NCBI GenBank assembly: GCA_039908285.1 | Contig: JAMOBE010000051.1 | Location: forward strand, 1 to 25,844 | Source: JAMOBE01 sp039908285 | GTDB taxonomy: Bacteria; Pseudomonadota; Alphaproteobacteria; Rhodospirillales; Rhodospirillaceae | Reading direction: 5' to 3' | Length of the DNA: 25,844 nt | In this document: one piece after another, positions 17,239 through 24,791 of the stretch | Layout of the letters: every line of letters starts with the position of its first letter | Position numbering within the stretch: the first letter of the stretch is position 1 | Made by a program: the position numbers and the translations under genes | The notes under the pieces: model-generated | Database searches by the model: none | The model's input: only the letters and a program-made list of their open reading frames with translations | Told to the model about the DNA's origin: nothing

Positions 17239-17303
17239 GTGCTGGCTTGGAGAAAAAAGGCGCAACACGGATGAACACGGATAAGACACGGATGAACACG
17301 GAT
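17239..17303 (-). repeat. ATCCGTGTT-type repeat, left arm of a large inverted repeat
   Basis: On the minus strand this reads as four ATCCGTG units with TTC or CTT spacers, then TTGCG, a T-run and CTCCAAGCCAGCAC. It is the reverse complement of 17649-17713 over 65 bases with one visible mismatch (C for T in the GCG-C/T-CTTTTTT part). One further unit extends it to 17314. Confidence 0.85.
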
Positions 17304-17401
17304 GAACACGGATGTAGAATTGTCATGACAAAGTCCCGCCTTCACCCGTAGAAGTCAGAATAAGTATTATGGCACTTCTAAAAAGCCCTCTCCCCATCGA
17401 T

Positions 17402-17543
17402 GGGCTACCGTATGCACACAAGTCTCCAGCAAACTTAAGCCCTCCCCCATCAAGGGGGAGGGCTTTTTTTGCGGGAAACGGATAGTTTCTACAGCGAACA
17501 CCTTACAACCCAGTCCGTCCGACTTGTGTGCATACGATAGCCC
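17402..17543. mobile_element. 142-bp MITE-like element with 23-bp terminal inverted repeats
   Basis: The ends GGGCTACCGTATGCACACAA+GTC (17402-17424) and GAC+TTGTGTGCATACGATAGCCC (17521-17543) are complementary at 22 of 23 positions. There is no open frame inside. The interior carries a strong terminator-like hairpin (17437-17470). It lies within repeat copy E, so it is the younger insertion. A clear target duplication is not visible. The transposase that would move it is not in the window. Confidence 0.8.
17437..17470 (+). terminator. Strong intrinsic terminator inside the MITE-like element
   Basis: AAGCCCTCCCCC (17437-17448) pairs perfectly with GGGGGAGGGCTT (17454-17465) around a 5-base loop, and the T-run spans 17464-17470 on the plus strand. 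On the minus strand only two T follow, so it is directional. No plus-strand gene lies immediately upstream. Confidence 0.75.
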
Positions 17544-17648
17544 TCAAGGAGGAGAGGGAGTCAGTAATTAGAAACACCCATGATTACTACACTATTGAAA
17601 CAAAGACATCACTCGTCAATTGTTCCGCCAAACGTCAAGCACAATGAA

Positions 17649-17713
17649 ATCCGTGTTCATCCGTGTCTTATCCGTGTTCATCCGTGTTGCGTCTTTTTTC
17701 TCCAAGCCAGCAC
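17649..17713 (+). repeat. ATCCGTGTT-type repeat, right arm of a large inverted repeat
   Basis: Four ATCCGTG units are followed by TTGCGTCTTTTTTCTCC and AAGCCAGCAC. It is the mirror of 17239-17303, about 345 bases apart. It ends 19 bases past the metH stop. The stretch 17201-17732 contains no credible gene: it holds only these arms, copy E and the nested element. Confidence 0.85.
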
Positions 17714-17732
17714 CCTGTTTACCTGCACACTA

Positions 17733-20700
17733 TCACACCGTGAAATACTTCGCCTGCGGGTGATGGACGACGATGGCGGAGGTTGACTGTTCCGGATCGA
17801 GTTGGTCCTCCTCGCTGAGGGAGATGCCGAGGCGGTCGGCGCCCAGCAGGTCCAGAAGGCGCCGTTGGTCGGCCAGGTTGGGGCAGGCGGGGTAGCCGAA
17901 GGAATAGCGCGAGCCGCGATAACCCTGCTTCAACATCTGATCGATGTCCCGATCGTCCTCGGCGGCGAAGCCAAGCTCGGCGCGGATGCGCAGGTGGACG
18001 TATTCGGCGAGGGCCTCCGCCAGTTCCACCGACAGCCCATGCAGGTAGAGATAGTCCTGGTAGCGGTTCTCGGCGAACCACTGGCGGGCCACGTCGGAGG
18101 CGCGCCGGCCCATGGTGACCACCTGGAGGCCGATGACGTCCCGCCGTCCCGAGTCCACGTCGGGAAAGAAGTCGGCGATGCACAGACCGCCCGGCTTGGC
18201 CTGGCGCGGGAACGGGAAGCGGGCCACCTCGGTCGTGCCGTCCTCGGCGAACAGCACCACCGAGTCGCCCTCCGACCCACAGCGCCAGTAGCCATAGGCG
18301 GCCGCGGGCGTCAGCACCCCCTCCGCCTCGCAGGTGGCCAGCACCCGATGCAGGATGGGACGAACCTCGGTGGCGGCCCAGGCCTTCCACTCCTCGAGGC
18401 TGCGCCCGGCCTTCTTGAAGCCCCACTGGAACTGGTAGAGCATCACCTCGTTGACATAGGGCAGCAGCGCCCGCACCGGCACGGCCTCCATCAGCCGGGC
18501 GCCCCAGAAGGGCGGAGTCGGCGCCGGGATGGTGCGGCCGACCTCGGCGCGGCGGAGGCGGATTTCCTCGAGATCCACGGGACGCTGGGCGCGGGCGATG
18601 ATCTCGCCCAGCGCCCGCTGGCCCTCCGGGGGCCTGGGGGCGGGGGCGACACGGGCCTCGAAGGTCCCCGCCGCCACCCGGCCCATGAGGTCCAGGCCAT
18701 CGAAGGCGTCCCTGGCATAGGCGACTCGCCCGCAGCCATAGGCCCGGACGCAGTCCTCCTCCACATAGCGCCGCGTCAGCGCCGCCCCGCCCAGCAGCAC
18801 CGGCACCTCGAGTCCCTCGCGGGTCATCTCCTCCAGGTTCTCGCGCATGATCACGGTGGACTTGACCAGCAGGCCCGACATGCCGATGGCGTCCGCCTTG
18901 TGCTCGCGGGCGGCGGCGATGATGGCGGCGATCGGCTGCTTGATGCCGATGTTGACCACCCGGTAGCCGTTGTTGGTGAGGATGATGTCCACCAGGTTCT
19001 TGCCGATGTCGTGCACGTCGCCCTTGACCGTGGCCAGCACGATGGTGCCCTTCTCCCGGCCGCTTGAGCGCTCCATCCGCGGCTCCAGCCACGACACGGC
19101 GGCCTTCATGGTCTCGGCCGATTGCAGCACGAAGGGAAGCTGCATCTTCCCCGAGCCGAACAGCTCGCCCACCGTCTTCATGCCGTCCAGCAGGATGTCG
19201 TTGATGATGGCGAGCGGCGCATGGGTCTTCATGGCCTCCGCCAGGTCGTCGTCCAGCCCCTGACGATCACCGTCGACGATGCGCAGCTTCAGGCGCTCCT
19301 CGATGGTCTCGGGACGCGCCCTCGCCACCTTGTCTCCGGCCGTGCGGTCCTCAAACAGGGCGATGAAGGCCTGCAGCGGGTCATAGCCCTCGCGGCGGCG
19401 GTCATGGATCAGGTCGTCGGCGATCCGGGCCTCCTCGGCCGGGATGGCGTGCAGGGGCATGATCTTCGACACATGGACGATCGCCGCCGTCATACCCCGC
19501 CGGAGGGCGGCGTCCAGGAACACGGAATTCAGGACGTGCCGCGCCGCCGGCTTCAGGCCGAAGGACACGTTGGACAGGCCAAGCACGATCTGGCACGCCG
19601 GCATCTCGCTGGCGAGGCGCTCGATGGCCTCCAGGGTGTTGAGGGCGAGTCGGCGGTCGTCCGCGTTGCCGGTGCAGATGGTGAAGGTCAGGGGGTCGAA
19701 CATCAGGTCCGACGGCGGCAGGCCGTGGTGGGTCACCGCGAACTCGTACAGCCGGCGGGCGATGCGGAGCTTGTCCTCCACGGTCCGGGCCATGCCCTGC
19801 TCGTCGATGGTGAGGGCGATCACCGCCGCGCCGAAGCGCCGCGCGAGACGCAGCCGCTCGGCGGCCAGCGTCTCGCCATCCTCGAAGTTGATGGAGTTGA
19901 TGATCGCCTTGCCACCATAGAGCTTCAGCGCCGACGCGATCACCGGCGTCTCGGTCGAGTCGATCACCAGGGGAGCGTTGACCGAACCGCGCATGCGGCT
20001 GACCACCGCGGTCATGTCGGCCACCTCGTCGCGGCCGACGAAGGCCGTGGACACGTCGATGGTGTGGGAGCCCTCGCGGACCTGCTCGCGGCCCATGGCG
20101 ACGGCGCCGTCCCAGTTGCCGGCCTCCTGGTACTGGCGGAACTGCTTCGAGCCGTTGGCGTTGCAGCGCTCGCCGATGGACAGGAAGGCATTCTCCTGGC
20201 GCAGCGGCACCTGGGAATAGAGCGAGGCGACGGCCGGCACCCAGTGCACCGAGCGGCGCACCGGAGTCGGTCGCAGGCGATCCCCGCCGGCCACCCGCCG
20301 CAGCATCTCGTCGGTGGCGCGGATGTGGTCGGGGGTGGTGCCGCAGCAGCCGCCGATCAGGTTGACTCCGTCCTCGGTCAGGAAGCGCTCGTGCCAGGTG
20401 GCCAGGTCACGGGGTGCCAGGGGATAGCGGGCGTGGCCGTCCACCAGTTCGGGCAGGCCGGCGTTGGGCAGCACCGAGATCAGCCGCGGCCAGTTCTCGG
20501 CGAGCCACCTGACGTGCTCGGCCATTTCCTGCGGCCCGGTGGCGCAGTTGAGACCCATGAGGTCGACACCGAGCGACTCGAGCACCGTCGCCGCCGCGGC
20601 GATGTCGGCGCCCACCAGCAGGGTGCCGGTGGTCTCCACCGTGACCTGGGCAAAGATGGGGGTGTCGGTGCCACGCCGCGTCCGGGCCTCGCGGGCGCCG

Positions 20701-21209
20701 TTGACGGCGGCCTTGATCTGCAGCGGGTCCTGGCAGGTCTCGATCAGGATGGCGTCGGCCCCGCCGGCCATCAGCCCCTCGCTCTGCACCGTGAAGGAAG
20801 CCTCCAGGGTGTCGTAGTCGATGTGGCCGAGGGTCGGCAGCTTGGTGCCGGGGCCGATGGAGCCGAGGACGAAGCGGTCACGGCCGTCCCGGAACTCGGC
20901 CGCCGCCTCGCGGGCCACCTCGACCGCGAGGCGGTTCAACTCAAAGGCCTGGTCGGCCAGCCCGAACTCGGCGAGCGTCACCGGCGAGGCGCCGAAGGTG
21001 TCGGTCTCCACGCAGTCGGCCCCCGCCTCGAAGTAGCGGGTGTGGAGCGAGCGGATGACGTCGGGTCGGGAGCGCACCAGAATCTCGGTGCAGTTCTCGT
21101 GGCCCAGGAAATCCCGGTCCACCGACAGGTTCATGGCCTGGATCAGCGAGCCCATGCCGCCGTCGCACAACAGGACACGTTGTGCCAGATGATCGAGAAT
21201 TCTGCTCAT
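17733..21209 (-). CDS. metH: Cobalamin-dependent methionine synthase MetH (1158 aa)
   Basis: It transfers the methyl group of 5-methyl-tetrahydrofolate to homocysteine via methylcobalamin, making methionine in the cytoplasm. All four modules are present. The homocysteine-binding barrel (about 1-310) has zinc ligands C222 (GLNCATGP) and C288/C289 (GGCCGTTP). The pterin-binding barrel (about 340-625) has FLSIGERCNANGSKQF. The B12 region (about 635-860) has DVHDIG at 731-736 with lower ligand H733, SGLL at 778-781 and LLGGAAL. The AdoMet reactivation domain (about 880-1158) has RGSRYSFGYPACPNL at 1098-1112. The length is close to E. coli MetH (1227). The start at 21209 overlaps the metF stop as ATGA, and the N-terminus fits the family. 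No cobalamin riboswitch lies between the genes; control must be through the metF promoter. Confidence 0.98.
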   Translation of the reverse strand: MSRILDHLAQRVLLCDGGMGSLIQAMNLSVDRDFLGHENCTEILVRSRPDVIRSLHTRYFEAGADCVETDTFGASPVTLAEFGLADQAFELNRLAVEVAREAAAEFRDGRDRFVLGSIGPGTKLPTLGHIDYDTLEASFTVQSEGLMAGGADAILIETCQDPLQIKAAVNGAREARTRRGTDTPIFAQVTVETTGTLLVGADIAAAATVLESLGVDLMGLNCATGPQEMAEHVRWLAENWPRLISVLPNAGLPELVDGHARYPLAPRDLATWHERFLTEDGVNLIGGCCGTTPDHIRATDEMLRRVAGGDRLRPTPVRRSVHWVPAVASLYSQVPLRQENAFLSIGERCNANGSKQFRQYQEAGNWDGAVAMGREQVREGSHTIDVSTAFVGRDEVADMTAVVSRMRGSVNAPLVIDSTETPVIASALKLYGGKAIINSINFEDGETLAAERLRLARRFGAAVIALTIDEQGMARTVEDKLRIARRLYEFAVTHHGLPPSDLMFDPLTFTICTGNADDRRLALNTLEAIERLASEMPACQIVLGLSNVSFGLKPAARHVLNSVFLDAALRRGMTAAIVHVSKIMPLHAIPAEEARIADDLIHDRRREGYDPLQAFIALFEDRTAGDKVARARPETIEERLKLRIVDGDRQGLDDDLAEAMKTHAPLAIINDILLDGMKTVGELFGSGKMQLPFVLQSAETMKAAVSWLEPRMERSSGREKGTIVLATVKGDVHDIGKNLVDIILTNNGYRVVNIGIKQPIAAIIAAAREHKADAIGMSGLLVKSTVIMRENLEEMTREGLEVPVLLGGAALTRRYVEEDCVRAYGCGRVAYARDAFDGLDLMGRVAAGTFEARVAPAPRPPEGQRALGEIIARAQRPVDLEEIRLRRAEVGRTIPAPTPPFWGARLMEAVPVRALLPYVNEVMLYQFQWGFKKAGRSLEEWKAWAATEVRPILHRVLATCEAEGVLTPAAAYGYWRCGSEGDSVVLFAEDGTTEVARFPFPRQAKPGGLCIADFFPDVDSGRRDVIGLQVVTMGRRASDVARQWFAENRYQDYLYLHGLSVELAEALAEYVHLRIRAELGFAAEDDRDIDQMLKQGYRGSRYSFGYPACPNLADQRRLLDLLGADRLGISLSEEDQLDPEQSTSAIVVHHPQAKYFTV

Positions 21210-22183
21210 GGGACGGAAGACTCCGTCTGGAGGGAGGAGGGCGTTGGAGAGGACGCAGCGACCCGCTTCGGCCGCACGCCCAGGATGTGGCAGATGGCGA
21301 ACACCAGGTCGGCCCGGTTCAGGGTGTAGAAGTGGAACCGGTCGACGCCGTCGTTGGCGAGGGTGCGGCACATCTCCGCCGCCAGCGTCAGGGCGACGGC
21401 CGAGCGGGTGGCCGGATCATCGTCGAGACCGTCGAACTGCTGGTGCATCCAGTCGGGGACCGAGGCGCCGCAGGCCTTCGAGAACTTCATCACCGTGGCG
21501 ACGTTGGTGACGGGGAGGATGCCGGGGATCACCGGCACGGTGATGCCGGCCGCCCGCACCCGGTCCATGAATCGCCGGTAGACGTCGACGTCGAAGAAGT
21601 ACTGGGTGATGGCGCGGGTGGCTCCGGCGTCGATCTTGCGCTTCAGGTAGTCGAGGTCGAAAGCGGGACTTGGCGCCTCCGGATGGGTTTCGGGGTAGGC
21701 GGCAACCGTGATCTCGAAGTCGCCCACCCGACGGAGTCCCTGCACCAGATCCAATGCATAGGCATAGCCCTGGGGATGCGGCGCGTAACGAGCGTGTCCC
21801 TCGGGAGGATCGCCGCGCAGCGCGACGATGTGGCGGATGCCCTCCTCGTGGTAGTGGCGCGCCACCGCGTCCACCTCTTCCCGGGTGGAGCCGACGCAGG
21901 TCAGGTGAGCCGCCGGCGTCAGCGTGGTCTCCCGCAGGATGCGCACCACCGTGTCGTGGGTGCGCTCCCGGGTGCCGCCGCCGGCGCCATAGGTCACCGA
22001 CACGAACTCGGGCGCCAGCGGCTCGAGCCGCTGGATGCACTCCCAGAGCTGGGCCTGCATCTTGTCGGTCTTCGGCGGAAAGAACTCGAACGACACCGAC
22101 ACCGGGCCGGGCAACATCATCGCCATGGGCGGCGTCACGGCCTCGTTGCGCCGCGGCCGTCCACGATCTGCTCCGCTCACCAT
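21206..22183 (-). CDS. metF: 5,10-methylenetetrahydrofolate reductase MetF (325 aa)
   Basis: This FAD enzyme reduces methylene-THF to methyl-THF, the methyl donor used by MetH, whose gene overlaps the end of this one by four bases. Family motifs are VSVSFEFFPPKT (29-38, with catalytic Glu near 33), FVSVTYGAGGGTRERTHD, HLTCVGSTREEV, IVALRGDPPEGH and TRAITQYFFDVDVY, ending with the helix carrying FHFYTLNRADLVFAICHILG. It has about 25 extra N-terminal residues (MVSGADRGRPRRNEAV) compared with E. coli MetF. GGGAG six bases ahead of ATG 22183 supports this start. The leader runs through repeat copy F, whose inner edge is 30 bases upstream. No SAM riboswitch was recognised. Confidence 0.97.
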   Translation of the reverse strand: MVSGADRGRPRRNEAVTPPMAMMLPGPVSVSFEFFPPKTDKMQAQLWECIQRLEPLAPEFVSVTYGAGGGTRERTHDTVVRILRETTLTPAAHLTCVGSTREEVDAVARHYHEEGIRHIVALRGDPPEGHARYAPHPQGYAYALDLVQGLRRVGDFEITVAAYPETHPEAPSPAFDLDYLKRKIDAGATRAITQYFFDVDVYRRFMDRVRAAGITVPVIPGILPVTNVATVMKFSKACGASVPDWMHQQFDGLDDDPATRSAVALTLAAEMCRTLANDGVDRFHFYTLNRADLVFAICHILGVRPKRVAASSPTPSSLQTESSVP

Positions 22184-22212
22184 ATCCGCTCCCGTTTCCT
22201 GAGGCCAAACCC

Positions 22213-22334
22213 ACTCCCTCTCCCCCTCGAGGGGGAGAGGGCGGGGTGAGGGGGTGGGGCAACCGGCACCACCTCGGGAGCTTCGCCCCCCTCACCCAAC
22301 CCTCTCCCCCCGAAGAGGGGGGAGAGGGCTTTTT
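22213..22334 (-). repeat. Palindromic repeat element, copy F, in the metF leader
   Basis: Read on the minus strand it is collinear with copies B and C: AAAAAGCCCTCTCCCC, hairpin, TTGGGTGAGGGG, a linker with CCCGAGGTGGTGCCGGTTG, second hairpin, GAGAGGGAGT. Outer arms are poorly matched here; the distal flank GGGCACTTCCAAAAAG resembles the arm of copy E. On the plus strand the distal hairpin is followed by CTTTTTGG and could act as a terminator. Confidence 0.85.
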
Positions 22335-22447
22335 GGAAGTGCCCATATATCTCATACCTTGGGCACCGATGGTCTGGTTTTTTCCCGAACCCTATGCTAC
22401 CGATGGCCGGAATTATACGCAGAAGGGCCTGGGGAGCTGAATCGTCG

Positions 22448-23269
22448 ATGGAGTCTGTCTTTCTCAAGGGACGGGGCACCTGCTTCGCCGTCGCCATGGC
22501 TCTGGTCCTGGCGACCGCCGGGTGTGCCACGCCGCCGCCCGCCGGCGATCCCGAGGCCATGGCCGAGTTCATCGCCCTCAATGATCCCATTGAGCCCGCC
22601 AACCGCGCCCTGTTCGATGTCCACCAGGTGATCGACGACTTCGTGCTGATTCCGGCTGCCACCGCCTATCGCACCGTGGTTCCCGAGGCGCCACGCCGCG
22701 GCATCCACAATGCGCTGAACAACCTCCGCGAGCCGGTTTTCTTGGCCAACGACCTGCTGCAGGGTGAGTTCGTTCAGGCCAGCATCGCCTTCACCCGGTT
22801 CTGCGTCAACTCGACGGTCGGATTGCTCGGCCTGTTCGATGTCGCGGCCGAACTGGGATTGCCGCGTCACAAGGAGGACTTTGGCCAGACGCTGGCGGTG
22901 TGGGGAATGGGCGAAGGCCCGTATGTGTTCCTGCCGGTCGTCGGGCCATCGAATCCGCGCGACATCGTCGGACGCCTGGTGGATGTCGTCATGGATCCGT
23001 TCTTCTGGGTGGCCCGTGCGACCGACCACGAAGAACTCCAGTCCGTGCAGCTTGGCCTGACGATCCTCGACGAACGGACGCAGCTCCTTGACACTCTCGA
23101 AGACGTGCGGCGGACTTCCGTGGACTATTACGCCAGACTTCGTGAGATGTACCGCCAGCGGCGCGACAAACAGATCCACAACAGCGGATCAGCGTCGCCA
23201 TACGTCAGTATCTCCGTTACCGTGTCCGATACCGCTTCCACCGTCACTCAGCAGGAGCTTTCGCGATGA
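22448..23269 (+). CDS. mlaA: MlaA (VacJ-type) outer-membrane lipoprotein (273 aa)
   Basis: It removes mislocalised phospholipids from the outer leaflet of the outer membrane and passes them to periplasmic MlaC. The signal peptide ends in a lipobox (LATAGC) with the lipidated C26. Family motifs follow: NDPIEPANRALFDVHQVIDDF, split over about 44-64, NNLREPVFLANDLLQG, CVNSTVGLLGLFDVAAELGL, and the diagnostic EDFGQTLAVWGMGEGPYVFL, split at about 143-162, then PVVGPSNPRDIVG. The C-terminal tail (about 245-273) is Ser/Thr-rich. The ATG at 22448 starts the signal peptide; GGGGAG lies 12 bases upstream, a little far. The stop overlaps mlaC as ATGA. It is divergent from metF; the 264-bp spacer holds repeat copy F and presumably both promoters. 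Confidence 0.95.
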   Translation: MESVFLKGRGTCFAVAMALVLATAGCATPPPAGDPEAMAEFIALNDPIEPANRALFDVHQVIDDFVLIPAATAYRTVVPEAPRRGIHNALNNLREPVFLANDLLQGEFVQASIAFTRFCVNSTVGLLGLFDVAAELGLPRHKEDFGQTLAVWGMGEGPYVFLPVVGPSNPRDIVGRLVDVVMDPFFWVARATDHEELQSVQLGLTILDERTQLLDTLEDVRRTSVDYYARLREMYRQRRDKQIHNSGSASPYVSISVTVSDTASTVTQQELSR

Positions 23270-23916
23270 CGTTTGGCCGTGTCGTTCTATTCCTGGCGAT
23301 GATGCTGCTGCTGGCTGGGGCGGCAACCGCTCCCGTGGCGCCCCCGGTTTACGCCGCCCAGCCCTCGGGCCAGGAAGCCTCCAGCTTCGTCAAGTCGCTG
23401 ACCGATCGCGCCATCAACACGGTAGGGGCGCCCAGCCTGTCCGACGCCGAACGTGAGGAGCGGTTCCGGCAGCTTTTCCTGTCCAACTTCGACATCGAGT
23501 ACATCGCGCGTTTCGTCCTGGGACGGCACTGGCGCAAGGCCTCGGTCCAGGAACAGAAGGACTTCGTGAAGCTGTTCGAGGACATCACGGTCCTGAACTG
23601 GGCCTCCCGTTTCAAGGACTATCAGGGCCAGACCCTGAACGTCACCGGGGTCAAGCCCGCCCCCGATGACGAGGTGTTCGTCGACTCCACGGTGAACCAG
23701 AAGGACGGCCCGCCAGTGATGGTGGCCTGGCGCCTGAAACAGGGCGACCGTGGTCTCCGGGTGGTGGATCTGGTGGTGGAGGGGGTGAGCATGAGCATCA
23801 CCTATCGTTCCGAGTACTCCGCGGTGCTTCAGCGCAGTGGCGGCGATATCGGTGGACTGATCGGCGCCCTGCGAACCAAGGTCGGAGAGATCCGGGGTGG
23901 GGCGGCGGGGAAGTAG
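23266..23916 (+). CDS. mlaC: MlaC/Ttg2D-type periplasmic phospholipid-binding protein (216 aa)
   Basis: This soluble periplasmic carrier shuttles phospholipid between MlaA at the outer membrane and the MlaFEDB transporter. The signal peptide covers about residues 1-30 (cut near VYA/AQP). The MlaC/tol_tol_Ttg2 pattern is clear: FVKSLTDRAIN, RFRQLFLSNFDIEYIARFVL, split over about 66-85, GRHWRKASVQEQKDFVKLFE, then WASRFKDYQGQTLNVTG, VVDLVVEGVSMSITYRSEY. Coupled by ATGA to mlaA. mlaFEDB are not in the window. The hopanoid-cluster protein HpnM belongs to the same family, but no hopanoid gene is nearby, so MlaC is preferred. Confidence 0.93.
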   Translation: MTFGRVVLFLAMMLLLAGAATAPVAPPVYAAQPSGQEASSFVKSLTDRAINTVGAPSLSDAEREERFRQLFLSNFDIEYIARFVLGRHWRKASVQEQKDFVKLFEDITVLNWASRFKDYQGQTLNVTGVKPAPDDEVFVDSTVNQKDGPPVMVAWRLKQGDRGLRVVDLVVEGVSMSITYRSEYSAVLQRSGGDIGGLIGALRTKVGEIRGGAAGK

Positions 23917-23947
23917 GTTAATTCTGAGCAAAGCCTCGGATTAAAGA

Positions 23948-23969
23948 ACGAGGGCCTGGAGGCCCTCGT
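23948..23969 (+). terminator. Hairpin downstream of mlaC
   Basis: ACGAGGGCC (23948-23956) pairs exactly with GGCCCTCGT (23961-23969) around TGGA, 32 bases past the mlaC stop. The T-run is lacking (GCCCCCC follows), so termination may be partial. Confidence 0.6.
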
Positions 23970-24010
23970 GCCCCCCGGTAATTCCAGGATGATAGGTCCG
24001 GGGGAGTGTG

Positions 24011-24029
24011 AAGGGCCTCTCGGCCCTTT
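24011..24029 (-). terminator. Hairpin at the end of the S24 repressor gene
   Basis: AAGGGCC (24011-24017) pairs with GGCCCTT (24022-24028) around TCTC, 2 bases past the repressor stop on the minus strand. It sits between convergent genes and may serve both strands; on the plus strand it is followed by TGTT. Confidence 0.5.
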
Positions 24030-24030
24030 G

Positions 24031-24666
24031 TTACTGGCTGACCCACAGCACGCGGGCGATCCAGGCCACGTCATCCACGTCCAGCACCCGGTCCGGATAG
24101 GCGGGATTCAGCGATTTCAGCTCGAGTCGCTTCGCCGTCTTGCGCAGCAGCTCCTTGACCATCACCTCACCCTCGTCCGTGCGCACCACCACCCGATCGC
24201 CACGGCGGAAGGCCCCCCCGGGTGAGACGATGATCTGGTCGCCGGCCCGGTAGACCGGTTCCATGCTGTCGCCGCTGACCTCCAGGGCGTAGGTGTGCGG
24301 ATCGCTGACGTCGGGAAAGGGGATCTCGTCCCAGCCGCCGCCGACGGGATACCCGGCATCATCGAAGAACCCCTTGTCGCCCGCCTGGGCGAAGCCGATC
24401 AGCGGCACGGTGTGAGTCGGCCCCGACCGCGCACCCGATGGCCCGGTAAAGCTGACGAACTGCTCCAGCGACGCGCCGGTTGACTCGAGAATCTTGGCGA
24501 TGCTCTCCGTGGACGGCCACCTCGGGCGGCCATCCCGGGTCACACGCTTGCTTTTGTTGAAGGTGGTGGGGTCCAGGCCCGAACGGCGCGCCAGCCCCGA
24601 CGCCGACAGCCCATGTTCCCGCGCCAGGCGGTCGATGGCTGTCCATATGTCAGCATGTCTAAGCAT
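24031..24666 (-). CDS. S24 family LexA/CI-like transcriptional repressor (211 aa)
   Basis: A DNA-binding repressor with a self-cleaving C-terminal domain. The N-terminal helix-turn-helix covers about residues 7-70 (IWTAIDRLAREHGLSASGLA, then LDPTTFNKSKRVTRDGRPRW). The peptidase part has the Ala-Gly cleavage site A95-G96 (GFAQAGDKGFF), nucleophile S134 (VSGDSMEP) and general base K171 (VMVKELLRKT), the Ser-Lys dyad of LexA and phage CI. It is not LexA itself: its HTH differs from the winged helix of LexA. Such repressors are cleaved when RecA is activated. It is divergent from the gene at 24792; the 125-bp spacer holds a 12-bp palindrome and a LexA box. The start at 24666 has no good ribosome-binding site, so the message may be leaderless or the true start may lie elsewhere. 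Confidence 0.88.
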   Translation of the reverse strand: MLRHADIWTAIDRLAREHGLSASGLARRSGLDPTTFNKSKRVTRDGRPRWPSTESIAKILESTGASLEQFVSFTGPSGARSGPTHTVPLIGFAQAGDKGFFDDAGYPVGGGWDEIPFPDVSDPHTYALEVSGDSMEPVYRAGDQIIVSPGGAFRRGDRVVVRTDEGEVMVKELLRKTAKRLELKSLNPAYPDRVLDVDDVAWIARVLWVSQ

Positions 24667-24703
24667 GGGAAGATCATCACAGAAAACCGCCGATTTTTCA
24701 CTA

Positions 24704-24715
24704 GGAACATGTTCC
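24704..24715. promoter_or_regulatory. 12-bp palindrome, possible operator of the S24 repressor
   Basis: GGAACATGTTCC is perfectly symmetrical and lies 38 bases upstream of the repressor start. Its half GAACAT recurs as ATGTTC twice in the box at 24759-24773, which suggests the same or a related protein binds all of them. Confidence 0.5.
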
Positions 24716-24725
24716 GCTTTCCCGC

Positions 24726-24773
24726 TTGACATTCCTACGCGCCAGGGTGTACGAGAATGTTCATTGAATGTTC
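24726..24773 (+). promoter_or_regulatory. Promoter overlapped by an alphaproteobacterial LexA box
   Basis: The -35 TTGACA (24726-24731) is a perfect match. The -10 candidate is TACGAG (24750-24755) at 18 bases, which is weak. Right after it GTTC-ATTGAAT-GTTC (24759-24773) matches the GTTC-N7-GTTC box of LexA in alphaproteobacteria exactly. The box covers the expected start site, so bound LexA would block transcription of the gene at 24792. Confidence 0.65.
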
Positions 24774-24791
24774 CGATTGCTGGAGGGGCGG

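Larger units (their letters stand above)
17369..17581 (+). repeat. Palindromic repeat element, copy E, interrupted by a MITE-like insertion
   Basis: It starts with arm ATGGCACTTCTAA (17369-17381) and AAAAGCCCTCTCCCC, and ends with CCCTCAAGGAGGAGAGGGAG and arm TTAGAAACACCCAT (17568-17581). The middle of the usual element is replaced by the 142-bp element at 17402-17543. The arm type resembles the outer flank of copy F. Confidence 0.75.

Noticed and set aside
17013..17345. Small frames giving IRVHPC-like peptides around the repeats
   Set aside because: They are translations of the ATCCGTGTT units and have no conserved start or ribosome-binding site.
17239..17713. CRISPR-like array
   Set aside because: The ATCCGTGTT units are too short and lack unique spacers of constant length.
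19122..21329. Long plus-strand frame opposite metH
   Set aside because: MetH motifs on the minus strand are unambiguous; the antisense frame has no domain.
22184..22447. SAM or cobalamin riboswitch in front of metF
   Set aside because: The leader is mostly repeat copy F; I found no SAM-II-like or B12-box-like sequence by eye. A covariance-model search would settle it.
24768..24791. Upstream ATG at 24768 as start of the LexA-box gene
   Set aside because: It lies inside the operator with no ribosome-binding site, whereas ATG 24792 has GGAGGGG directly upstream.
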